14,340 bases of DNA. Origin: Euperipatoides rowelli (Eukaryota; Onychophora; Udeonychophora; Euonychophora; Peripatopsidae). Where the stretch lies: NCBI GenBank assembly GCA_003024985.2, contig PXIH01S0022610.1, one strand, 5' to 3'. This document shows, piece by piece, positions 1-7,943 of this stretch (positions are counted from its first letter, which is position 1; each line of letters opens with the position of its first letter). The notes beneath the pieces are model-generated. The model saw only the letters and a program-made list of their open reading frames with translations, was not told the origin of the DNA and ran no database searches. Both the position numbers and the translations under genes were made by a program.

Positions 1-423
1 TGGGGAAATTTGTTTGCCTGAAAATATTTTGCACCCCTGTACAAGTGAACAAAAAAATCATATATTCTATAGTTTCGTTCACTCTTGATTGCAGACAATA
101 ATACGCTTTTTATGGAAATACACTATACATTTCACTGTCCATAAGGGTTAGATGTATTATTTTATGAATGTTATAAATTTAATCGCAAATGTTTTAAAAC
201 ATACATTTTTGAAATTTAACTATTTTTTTCCAACAAGTATTGAACATTAAAGAACCATAGCCTACTTAACCTATAGTTGCCTGAAGCCTTTTCCCAGACT
301 TATACCCCTCCAGCCTGAACATTTTTTAGTGCAACTTTGACATTTCTGACTAAAAGTCTTAAAAAGCAAACTGTCTTTAGTTTAGGAGATAAGCATATAA
401 AACAATACATTTTCTGAAACCTT

Positions 424-1095
424 ATTAAATTTGCTTTAAAACTGTGTTTCAGATTTAATTTATCTTTTAACATGTTGTACTTATGACAGTTTAAGTTTTG
501 GGAAGAAAAAAAGAAAATTGATTTTAAAAAAAAAACATGCAGTTTTAATAAAAAATTTGACTATTAAAACATTATATTATTATAAAAACATTACTATAAT
601 ATTAAAGTACATTTTATTATCTTTAATTCAANTATTAAAACATTATATTATTATAAAAACATTACTATAATATTAAAGTACATTTTATTATCTTTAAAAT
701 AAGCCATAAAATATTGCTGTATGACAAATATTAGCTTAAATATGATCAGTAAAAAAAGGATTTATCACATTACAAAAAAAAGCAATTGCCATTAGCTTGC
801 ACAATTAACACTTTAAAAACATCTTGTGACTTTATTATTCATACTATATTAAACATTATTTTTTTGTAAAAACCATATTAAATTTTCTTTAAAACCGTGT
901 TTTCAGATTTAATTTATCTTTAAGTATAGAAAATATCAAACATTGAACTTAGAAAGAAATTCCGTTTTGATAAAAATATTACTATTATAACTTTGTAGTA
1001 TTATTATAAAAACATTACTATAATATTAAAGTACATATTATCTTTAAGCCAAAAATTATGGACGTAGGACAAATATTAGCATATTTATGATCATT
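424..1095. repeat. Diverged tandem segmental duplication, about 453-bp spacing
   Basis: Two stretches align in the same orientation: about 424-750 and about 877-1095. Matching anchors are the start (attaaattt, ctttaaaac, a CAGATTTAATTTATCTT core at about 448 and 902), a shared ATTATTATAAAAACATTACT block, and a shared GACAAATATTAGC block near the end. The second copy lacks one of the 71-bp units found in the first and has many substitutions, so the 65-bp tandem repeat in copy one arose later. No coding content is visible. Confidence 0.6.
562..697. repeat. Exact 65-bp direct repeat (562-626 and 633-697), 71-bp period
   Basis: Positions 562-626 and 633-697 are identical over 65 bases by eye and are separated by 6 bases that include an N at 632. 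A third, diverged version lies at about 988-1046 inside the older duplication. Perfect identity in neutral AT-rich DNA means either a very recent tandem duplication or an assembly or base-calling artefact at the junction marked by the N. Confidence 0.85.
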
Positions 1096-1280
1096 TGAAA
1101 AAAAACCAGGAGTTACAAAGTTTAAAAAAAAAAACAGTAGTGGGCTTATCAGTAGCCTATATACAGTATTTACTGTATTAAAAAAAATAATAATTACTGA
1201 ACTGTTACAGATCTAATTTGTTTTTTTTCCTGGCTAAGAGCTTTCCTTGCCTTTCAGGATCATTAAATTCATAATTCTGC

Positions 1281-1372
1281 ATGTAATGCCAACTTGACTA
1301 GCAATTATTCATGCCTATAATCAAAAGATGAGGGGGGGGGGATTGATTTGGCTAATCACAAAATTCATGTGT
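1281..1372. repeat. Poly-G-cored dispersed repeat, copy 1
   Basis: The copy has a left part (a CAATTATTCATGCCTATAAT core), then a run of 10 G, then a right part beginning TTTGGCTAATC. It aligns to the copies at 1611-1674 and 1692-1797. Compared with copy 3, this copy carries CACAAAATTCATG where copy 3 has CGCAAAATTCGTG, which is the CpG to CpA pattern expected from decay of methylated cytosines. The family is not recognised. Confidence 0.7.
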
Positions 1373-1426
1373 ACAAAAAACATATAAGGGTATTTTTTTG
1401 TATATGCTAAGTCATGGAGTAAAAAC

Positions 1427-1576
1427 AGGGGGATGGGGGAAATAAATGGGAAGTAGAGGAAGTGAAAGAGGGGGAAGGAAAAGGAGGGAAGAGAGAAGGG
1501 AAGGAAAATGGAGAGGGAGAGTGGAAGAGCAAAAGTGGGAGGAGGGAGGGGAAATGGTAGAGAGGGGGAAATGAGT
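1427..1576 (+). repeat. Polypurine tract of about 150 bp
   Basis: The plus strand is almost only A and G here, with many GGGA, GGAGG and GGGGG blocks and only scattered pyrimidines. Mirror-like purine stretches of this kind can form triplex (H-DNA) or G-quadruplex structures. It sits between copies 1 and 2 of the poly-G-cored repeat and may be an expansion seeded by such a G run. There is no coding potential. Confidence 0.8.
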
Positions 1577-1610
1577 TACTGTGTTTCTGCTATTTGTAGC
1601 CTTTTTTTTT

Positions 1611-1674
1611 AATAATCAAATATGGGGGGGGGGGNGGGGGTTGGATTTGGCTAATCGCAAAATTTGTGTTTTTA
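1611..1674. repeat. Poly-G-cored dispersed repeat, copy 2 (right half)
   Basis: The sequence is AATAATCAAATAT, then a G run of about 17 interrupted by an N at 1635, then TTTGGCTAATCGCAAAAT. It shares the G core and right arm with copies 1 and 3 but has only the end of the left arm. The N inside the G run suggests a base-calling problem in the homopolymer. Confidence 0.7.
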
Positions 1675-1691
1675 GATAGCCTATTATTATT

Positions 1692-1797
1692 ATATGCCAC
1701 CTCGACCAGCAATTAATCATGCCTATAATCAAAATAGGTGGGGGGAGGGGGGGGGGGAAGCTTTGATTTGGCTAATCGCAAAATTCGTGTTTTTTTG
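1692..1797. repeat. Poly-G-cored dispersed repeat, copy 3 (fullest)
   Basis: This copy has both arms: TATGCCACCTCGACCAGCAA and ATCATGCCTATAATCAAAA on the left, a G tract of about 18 with one A interruption, and GATTTGGCTAATCGCAAAAT on the right. It retains CpG sites lost from copy 1, so it is closest to the ancestral sequence. An (ATT)n microsatellite follows directly at about 1799-1823. Confidence 0.7.
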
Positions 1798-2774
1798 GTA
1801 TTATTATTATTATTATTATTTATGTGTCACCAATAGTTATAAATGTCATTTATAAAGCATCTCAAGTTGCAAGAAATAGCTGCATTATTAGAGAACAGTT
1901 AGCTGTTCAACTCATTGGTGGCAAGTGGCAACACATTTGTAAAAAAAAAGTACACATCTCATTTAGATTTGTTTTTCAGGATTAGCAATCAATTTTATCA
2001 TAATTTTCATTATTAAATAAATAAATTTCAGACAACGGGTAAAGGAGAGACTGTTTCTTCAAATAACTGAAATTATTCTAAAAATTAATTTTCATCCTGA
2101 CAGGTGTTACACCTTTGAATATAGTGCCACAAACATAACAATAAAATAAGACTAATCATTATCAATTACAGGTAGCCTAATGGTGCCTGTTTCTGTATAA
2201 ATTGTAGATATGTGCTATCACAGAATCATCACTAGATCAATTAGAACGGCTGCTCTAAACCTATCTCGCTATCAAAATTTGAGTCTGAATAATTTTCAAG
2301 AGNGCAAAACTTGTTTGCTCTCTTGTTCTAAAATAACTATATAATAATACAAAGTAATATCGGAAAATCATCGTCTGAATGTTAAAATACACTACTATCG
2401 GTATATTTTAAAAAAAAAAAACTGACTAGAAATTTTGAAACTTTATGAAAATGCCTTTGTAAAAAAGCCATTTAAAGATGGCCCCTTTAAAAGTTGTTTT
2501 AAAAAACATATTATTTAAATAATTAAAATACCTTTAAAATGTCAATTGATGCTTGTTTCAGACAGGTGACATGATGACGTGTCATATAGTAACTAGAAGG
2601 TGGCGACATCTAGTGTCTAAATACTTAGTTCTTTTTTAAATTAAAAAATATACGTTGCCCAATGTATTTAGGTCAAAATGATTATTTTTTTACATACGTT
2701 GTGCAACGTACATAGGCAATTATAGGTTAATATTTTTTGGGGCTGTCTAAAAAAAATAAAAAATTTTAATTGAC

Positions 2775-2913
2775 CTCCCAATATTTCTGCTTCTTCCATT
2801 GTATGTGTGCTTAGCAAAGTAATCTTTCCAGGTCGAAGCTTTTCAAGAACAGACCAAAGATGGCGTCTAGACACTGGATCACAACCACTGGTAGGCTCAT
2901 CTAAAATTAATAT
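2775..2913 (-). CDS. ABCA-type ABC transporter, exon 4 of 4 visible (Walker B, D-loop, H-loop)
   Basis: This internal exon of 139 nt encodes 46 residues plus one base. It opens with Walker B, ILILDEP (residues 1-7, catalytic Glu at 6), followed by the D-loop region TSGCD (8-12), DPVSRR, and the H-loop STHTMEEAE with the switch histidine at residue 37. The acceptor is a T-rich stretch ending ATAG (AG at 2915-2914), which joins in phase 0 to the previous exon. The donor GT is at 2774-2773, phase 1, so the last G should be completed by the next exon to give the Asp or Ala that precedes Arg in ABCA proteins. The EEAEILG ending resembles the first rather than the second ABCA nucleotide-binding domain (family knowledge). 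Cys at the D-loop x position is uncommon; ABCA proteins usually have Met, Val or Leu there. Reading frame and splice sites are intact. Confidence 0.93.
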
Positions 2914-4081
2914 CTATTAAAAAATAAAATAATATGCAGTTTGCTATAGCTGTTTAATATATTCCAAAATATTTATTTTGAGATTTTTTTTAAAAAAAAA
3001 TAATTATTTCACTTAAAGTTTAATGTATATTAAAGATATGCTTTCCTATAATGATTTGTGAAAAATTTCTTTATCTCTGCACTTCCAATGATTTTATAAT
3101 TAATTCTAAAGTTTAAATCTTCAACACTATTATATCAAACCAAAACTGTAATTACAGTATGAAATAATTCCATTTATAAAAATCATTTATCATTCTAATA
3201 AATGATTATTAAACTACAGTATTTACTAATTGGAATAATAAGTAAAACAAGGGTATAAGTATTGTCTAATGCTAGACTGAATATGATGCAGTAAATTGTT
3301 ATTTAGTACAATTTGTATTAATTGTAATAAGTGTATGATAACACGATATTAGTAGAATCATCCAAGCTAACACTAATTCCAATCAATAACGAACAATTGA
3401 ACGTTATATAGCTGAAGTGATAATCATAACTTGACTTCCATTTGAAAAACATTTTTCAAAGAGCTATAATGATAATTATATTAGGCAGTGATAAAATAAC
3501 AAATCTCTTACAAGGGATTGTAAATAAACTTTGTTAATAAGCAGTAGCTAAAATCAAACTTGATTGACGACTCATATTTTATGCCATTCTTTATGGTATA
3601 CCTGAAAATCTATCATCAGATGTAATCAATAATGAACTTAAAAACTTATTTTGTATACCACTTGCTACCAACTTATAAAAATGTTTTAGTCAGGGGAAAC
3701 TACCTAATAATGGTCAAAGGTCTCTCCTCCTATTTTTTAAATCTGAATAATCTAAGTGGGATTTTTTTCAAATGAGACTGTCATCAAAACATCTTCTATT
3801 CCTTAACTTTAACTTTGCACTATCTATGCTAATATATGCAGTATACTAAATGTTTAAGTAATAATAAATACTTTATGAATCAATAAAGTTGCAAATGCAT
3901 TCACTGAATGTATCAATCATAAATTGCTATATTTGAAATTTAAAATTTTTGCTTGTTGAATTCAACTCTAATTTAAAAATTCATTAAACTAAACTAATTG
4001 TTAAAAAATAAATAAATTTAATAAACTTTTCATAATTTTTCATTTCCAAAATTTGAACTATTAAATTTGATTTTTATTTAC
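2914..4081 (-). other. ABCA intron (1168 bp) with a LINE remnant
   Basis: GT at 4081-4080 and AG at 2915-2914 on the minus strand define this phase-0 intron. It is AT-rich and holds the LINE ORF1-like fragment at about 3550-3790 on the opposite strand and a 10-bp imperfect hairpin around 3180-3206. Nothing else is recognised. Confidence 0.85.
3550..3790 (+). pseudogene. Decayed LINE ORF1-like (gag-type) fragment
   Basis: One plus-strand frame (codons from 3550, CGA at 3568-3570) reads about 80 codons with three internal stops. Recognisable pieces in order are LIFYAILYGIPENL, SSDVINNELKNLF, KCFSQGKLPNNG, RSLLLFFKSE and SKWDFFQMRLSSK. This spacing (LIIFGIPE, then a helix, then R-x-GK, then RPLLV-x-F, then a Lys/Trp-rich helix) is how the RNA-binding ORF1 proteins of jockey/CR1/I-type LINEs look. 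That assignment rests on family knowledge applied by eye. The stops and the lack of flanking ORF mark it as dead. It may belong to the same family as the ORF2 tail at 9795-10456, but nothing in the sequence proves it. It lies within an intron of the ABCA gene, opposite to transcription. Confidence 0.55.
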
Positions 4082-4201
4082 CTTAGGATCACCAATCAGG
4101 GCAAGAGCTACAGACAATCTCCGCTTCTGGCCCCCACTCAATGTCTCAACAATATCATTTGCCTTCTCTTGCAAACCAACATCATTCAAAACTTCAAATA
4201 C
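4082..4201 (-). CDS. ABCA-type ABC transporter, exon 3 of 4 visible (signature motif)
   Basis: This internal exon of exactly 120 nt (40 codons) is phase 0 at both ends. It encodes the helical subdomain and ABC signature: VFEVLNDVGLQEKAND at the start, LSGGQ at residues 21-25, then KRRLSVALALIGDPK. The acceptor is TTTATAG and the donor is GTAAATAA directly after the Lys codon. In ABCA proteins the next residues are the hydrophobic strand of Walker B, exactly what the following exon (2913-2775) supplies. The LSGGQKR form is shared with the ABCA5/6/8/9/10 group, whereas ABCA1- and ABCA3-like first domains usually have LSGGM; this is a weak hint at subgroup. The domain would catalyse ATP hydrolysis that powers lipid or sterol movement across membranes, as known for ABCA transporters; the substrate cannot be read from this fragment. 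Confidence 0.93.
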
Positions 4202-4540
4202 CTATAAAATAGAGGGCGTAGTCTGTCTTATCCAGTAAAAAAAACATTAATGTACAAAACAAAAAGGATGGTGGAGTGTATCTAAAAAGATATTTAATAT
4301 TTAGTCTTATACTACATAAAAATCATCCCCTCCCCCATAAATGTTGGATACAAATTTACCAGATAGATAAAACTATAAAAATTCATAATTTTTATGTCAA
4401 CAAATGAAATGGCCAACAAAAGAAAAAATATAGATAAAATGATAAAGTCTTTAGTTATAAAGTAAGCTTTTCAGATTTTGTGATTAAAAGATTTTGTTCA
4501 AAGCAAAATATACAGTAGACAAGGTCAAAACCCCATCAGT

Positions 4541-4828
4541 CTTCCCCGTGCTAAGTGAATATTTTAAACCGAGCTGTATCAGGGAAAAGTATTTTTGTGC
4601 TAAGTTTTCCCCGTGCTAAGCCTTCCCCATGCTAAGTCTTGCCTTGCCTTTGCTAAGTCTTCCCCGTGCTTAGTAAAAAATATTTTAACAAATTTTCTGT
4701 CAGTCTTCACCGTGCTAATCTTCCCCGTTCTAATCTTCCCTGTGCTAAGTCTTCCCCATGCTAAGTGAATATTTTAACCCAAGCTGTATCAGAGAAAAGT
4801 ATTTTAAGTGAATATTTTAAACCGAACA
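4541..4828. repeat. Composite minisatellite, CTTCCCCGTGCTAAGT units inside a larger 55-bp repeat
   Basis: About ten degenerate copies of a 15-17-bp unit close to CTTCCCCGTGCTAAGT occur between 4541 and 4766, with variants in CCATGC, CCGTTC and CCTGTG. The block is bracketed by a longer element of about 55 bp at 4541-4595 and 4751-4805 that carries the unit plus GTGAATATTTTAA and GCTGTATCAG. The two long copies differ at a few positions, mostly CpG to CpA or G to A. A partial third copy of the AAGTGAATATTTTAAACCGA part ends the array. The unit is distinctly more GC-rich than its surroundings. No function is assigned. Confidence 0.8.
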
Positions 4829-4902
4829 CATATATATAATGCCTAATAATACCAAAAATACCTAATAATATCTAATATCATCTAACATTTATAAAAAGAA
4901 TT

Positions 4903-4958
4903 TAACATTTATAAAATGAATTTGCATACAAACAAACAAATTCATTTTCTAAATGTTA
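4903..4958. repeat. Inverted repeat, 22-bp arms with one mismatch, 12-nt loop
   Basis: The left arm is 4903-4924 (TAACATTTATAAAATGAATT then TG) and the right arm is 4937-4958. The arms are complementary at 21 of 22 positions, with a loop at 4925-4936. A partial direct copy of the left arm precedes it at about 4882-4900. It could be a small foldback element or chance AT-rich pairing; arm length makes chance unlikely. Confidence 0.7.
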
Positions 4959-5484
4959 TAGATATCCTTATGCTTTTTGAGGATCAGTATGTAATAATTT
5001 AAATCCATTTTCCAGTGTAGGTTTTATTCTATTTTTTTTTATATTGATATTATTGGATGCCGGATATATTTATTCATCAATGATAGCTATGAAAATCGAA
5101 CGCATCTATGAAAAATGGTGTTAATAACAAATCTGCCTACATTCTTTTAAAATGTAACCAATATCCTTTAAATTAGCTAAATTATTAACATTCTTTTTAA
5201 AAAAATCATATCAGTGAATTTGATATTTTTGAACCATGGATTCATAAAAATAAAATTTGATTTATTTAAACATTGAATTAGAATTTCATTGTTCTGCATA
5301 TTAGCAATCATGTCACAACATCAATAGCCAAATCATGGGGAGCAATGGTGAATTAAATAATCACAGAAATAATTCTTAATAATGAAATATTGTAGCTAAG
5401 ATTCAAGTTGTTAAATTTTAAGTGAAGTGAGCAGAATTCTGACCATATCTGAACTATTTGTAATATATCATTGCTACATTTAAA

Positions 5485-5535
5485 ATGCTAGCCTTTCAAA
5501 TCATGTTTATAAAACATGATTTGAAAGGCTAGCAT
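5485..5535. repeat. Perfect 24-bp inverted repeat with 3-nt loop (strong hairpin)
   Basis: The left arm 5485-5508 begins ATGCTAGCCTTTCAAATC and the right arm 5512-5535 is its exact reverse complement; the loop is 5509-5511. There is no mismatch in 24 pairs, and pairing stops one base outside. If transcribed with the host intron it would fold into a short perfect hairpin. The loop is shorter than in typical microRNA precursors, so a recent palindromic duplication or a foldback/MITE remnant is equally possible. Confidence 0.9.
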
Positions 5536-7656
5536 ATTATTATATCAAGTGATTCCCACATGCCGATACTATATTAATCTGAAAGAATTATCTGAAAAGG
5601 AAAATTTAAGATAAAATTGAACAATAAGAAATTAAAATATTCTAACAACTATCAATTGTTTAATTATCAGATTTTCAAATAAGTATTTTTTTTTAAAATA
5701 AGCAAGCTTTGCTGACAGCTCTATATTATACACATATTTCAATAATACTCAAAATGCTACAGGATTTTTCATAATGTAATAATAATTTTGAGCATACTAA
5801 AATGAAATGTTCTGAAACTTTTAGTGAAGAAAATTTTAAAATAATATGGGCATGAAAAAACAACAACAACAAAAAAAAAAGTGGGTGATGTTATCAAAAA
5901 TTGCCCAGAGAAGGGAGTTATTTTAAAATAAATTACTATTTCTAGCATACTAATAAATAAAACAATAATTAATCTTTTAATATATAATTTACACTATCTC
6001 CATTTAAATATGTAGTGTATATGACATTGGGCCCAAACCAAAATTATAATGGAAATTATATTTTAATGTGAAATGACAAGAACATTAGTAAGACAAAGTG
6101 TAACGCAAATTACAATGGACAGTGTAACACACTGAAATATGTAATTTAAGATGGAGCTTGTCCTGGAAGGAGTATTAATGACTACTGGGTGAGGTCACTG
6201 TCCCTCGGGTTTTGACTCTTGCCCTGTAGGGGCATTGGACCCTGAGTGATTAAATGAAAGGCTATTGGAATAATACTAGACATGTGGACGAGAGCATACA
6301 TTTTGATCAGAATTTGATAAAAAATGTTTGAGAAGCTTTAGAGAAGCCCATTATTTATAAAATAGTCATCTTAAAACAATACGGTGACTATCTAAGAAAA
6401 ATAATTCCAGATTCTTTCCCTTTACACTGACAACAAGGATCAAATGATTCAGTTTTCATGTATACAATACTGGGTTTAAAAAGCACACAAGATATACAAT
6501 ATATAATGTATATAATGTATAGTATATCCTTGTTTTTTTCTTAAGGTATATAGTGTATAATGATGGAATTCTGTATTAGAATTATTATTTTTTGAATTAT
6601 AGTTAATTGTGTAATATTTCTTTAAGGAAAAATAATTATTATAAATTAGGATTCATGTGTGTAATTTTTTAATGTATATTATTATTAGATTGTGGGAATC
6701 GTGTGCATCTGCAGCTTTCATGGCTGCAGCCATTGTATGGTACCGTACCTCAAACACTTGCTACATTAAAAAACTTAAAGTTTAAAAAAATTAATTAAAA
6801 AATAAACATTTAATTGGACAAAACTTTGGTCTTACAAATGCATAAAAATAATTCCATCTGAAATCAATATTGTGACCAAAAAAATAATAATAATAAATTC
6901 ACATTTCATAAGGCTATAAATAATGCTTCATGGATGGATANAGAACTACTGTATGTTCATAAATCTATGAATATCTTACAAATACACCATCTTAAAACAA
7001 TATGGTAACAATTTCTAATTAAAAAAATTCAGAACTCACTAAATTCCTAATTTTTTTGATAAGACGAACAAAATAATTTTAAAATTATGAAAAAGTTTAT
7101 CAAAATGTGATCAACTCTTGATCCCAGTCATATTTTATTTTCAATAATTCCATCATTTATTTTTAAGTAATAACTATATTTTCATGTAGAGATTGTTATA
7201 TATTGTAATAAAGTAGTGGAGGAATATAGTCAAAGGGACAACATTGTAATTATTACCCAGAAAAAAATGAAATAGTACACATCTACTGCCTAATCAGGAA
7301 CTGCACGATAACATCTTAATTTTCTCATACTAGAGATAATTAATCTTATAAATTAGTCTATACCATTTTATCTTATGAATAATTTTAAGTCATTGTTAGA
7401 ATACTTAAACACATTAGAAATGGCTACAAAGATTCTAATTCATTCAAATACATTACAGAAATTTTTGTTTTCAAACAAAATTAATTCCACTCCATTCTTT
7501 AAAAACAAAAAATATCCATGGAAATATTGCATAAGCATAGTTTTTTTTTACATATTATTGACAAAATTGTTTCAATAAAAAATATTACAATAGTATTAAC
7601 TTAATTTTTTTCCCCACATACCGTACTTTTTATATAATTTAAGATTAATTTTATAC

Positions 7657-7943
7657 CTTCTGGGTGATCTTTTCATATGGAACTCCTTTAATTGTTCCAA
7701 AAATATTCAACTGTTCTGCAGGAGTGAGTATCTCAATATGAACATCATTCTGGAAACAAACACCGAGCATGCTATGAATTTGCTTCATTTCATCAGGCTT
7801 CTTGATGTCCAAATCATGGATGTGAGCTGTTCCACTACTTGGATAAAGAAATCCACACAGAATATGCATCAGAGTGGTTTTCCCAGCCCCATTAACTCCC
7901 AGGAGAACAGTAATTTGATCTTCAAGCATATCCAAATCCAATC
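7657..7943 (-). CDS. ABCA-type ABC transporter, exon 2 of 4 visible (Walker A, Q-loop)
   Basis: This internal exon of 287 nt is two bases (GA) plus 95 codons. With the final G of the preceding exon the split codon is GGA (Gly). Residues read LDLDMLEDQITVLL, then Walker A GVNGAGKTT (15-23, nucleotide-binding Lys21), then the linker to PSSGTAHI (34-41), and the Q-loop region SMLGVCFQND with Gln64, followed by ILTPAEQLNIF (71-81) and KGVPYEKITQK. This is the standard ABCA order and spacing; ABCA proteins usually read CPQ-x-D where this has CFQND. The acceptor is TTTGCAG (AG at 7945-7944) and the donor GTATAA at 7656-7651. An in-frame TTG lies near the start, but the exon clearly continues upstream into the acceptor, so it is not a start codon. 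The protein part lies on the cytosolic face of a membrane transporter. Confidence 0.95.

Larger units (their letters stand above)
1..2774. other. Repeat-rich noncoding flank or intron downstream of the last visible ABCA exon
   Basis: No coding exon is recognised here on either strand. The exon at 2775-2913 ends in a phase-1 donor, so the ABCA gene should continue on the minus strand at lower coordinates. I looked for the expected continuation (Asp/Ala-Arg, then a Ser-x-Gly-x-Leu turn and a Gly-Ser-x-x-Phe-Leu-Lys stretch) and did not find it, so this is probably one long intron. It holds the duplications, poly-G repeats and polypurine tract listed separately, an (ATT)n run at about 1799-1823, and single N calls at 632, 1635 and 2303. 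Confidence 0.6.
4202..7656 (-). other. ABCA intron (3455 bp)
   Basis: Donor GT is at 7656-7655 and acceptor AG at 4203-4202 on the minus strand, phase 0. The intron holds the composite minisatellite (4541-4828), two inverted repeats (4903-4958 and 5485-5535), a diverged repeated CATCTTAAAACAATA segment at about 6367 and 6987, a less AT-rich island at about 6140-6250, and an N at 6941. The open stretch at 7375-7578 on the plus strand is low-complexity AT-rich sequence with no recognisable domain, and I do not count it as a gene. Confidence 0.8.

Noticed and set aside
2570-2630. Possible further ABCA exon or conserved repeat around GGTGGCGACATCTAGTGTC
   Set aside because: No open frame gives the expected ABCA continuation, and no donor/acceptor pair in the required phase was found.
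4541-4766. CRISPR-like repeats
   Set aside because: Units are directly adjacent and degenerate with no unique spacers of constant length, and the DNA is clearly eukaryotic; it is a minisatellite.
6140-6250. Possible tRNA-derived SINE (GGTTTTGACTC resembles a B box)
   Set aside because: The A box is not convincing, the spacing is unclear, and no tail or target-site duplication was seen.
7375-7578. 67-codon plus-strand open stretch in the ABCA intron
   Set aside because: Low-complexity AT-rich translation (Lys, Asn, Ile, Phe), no family pattern, no evident promoter or splice context, and antisense within an intron.
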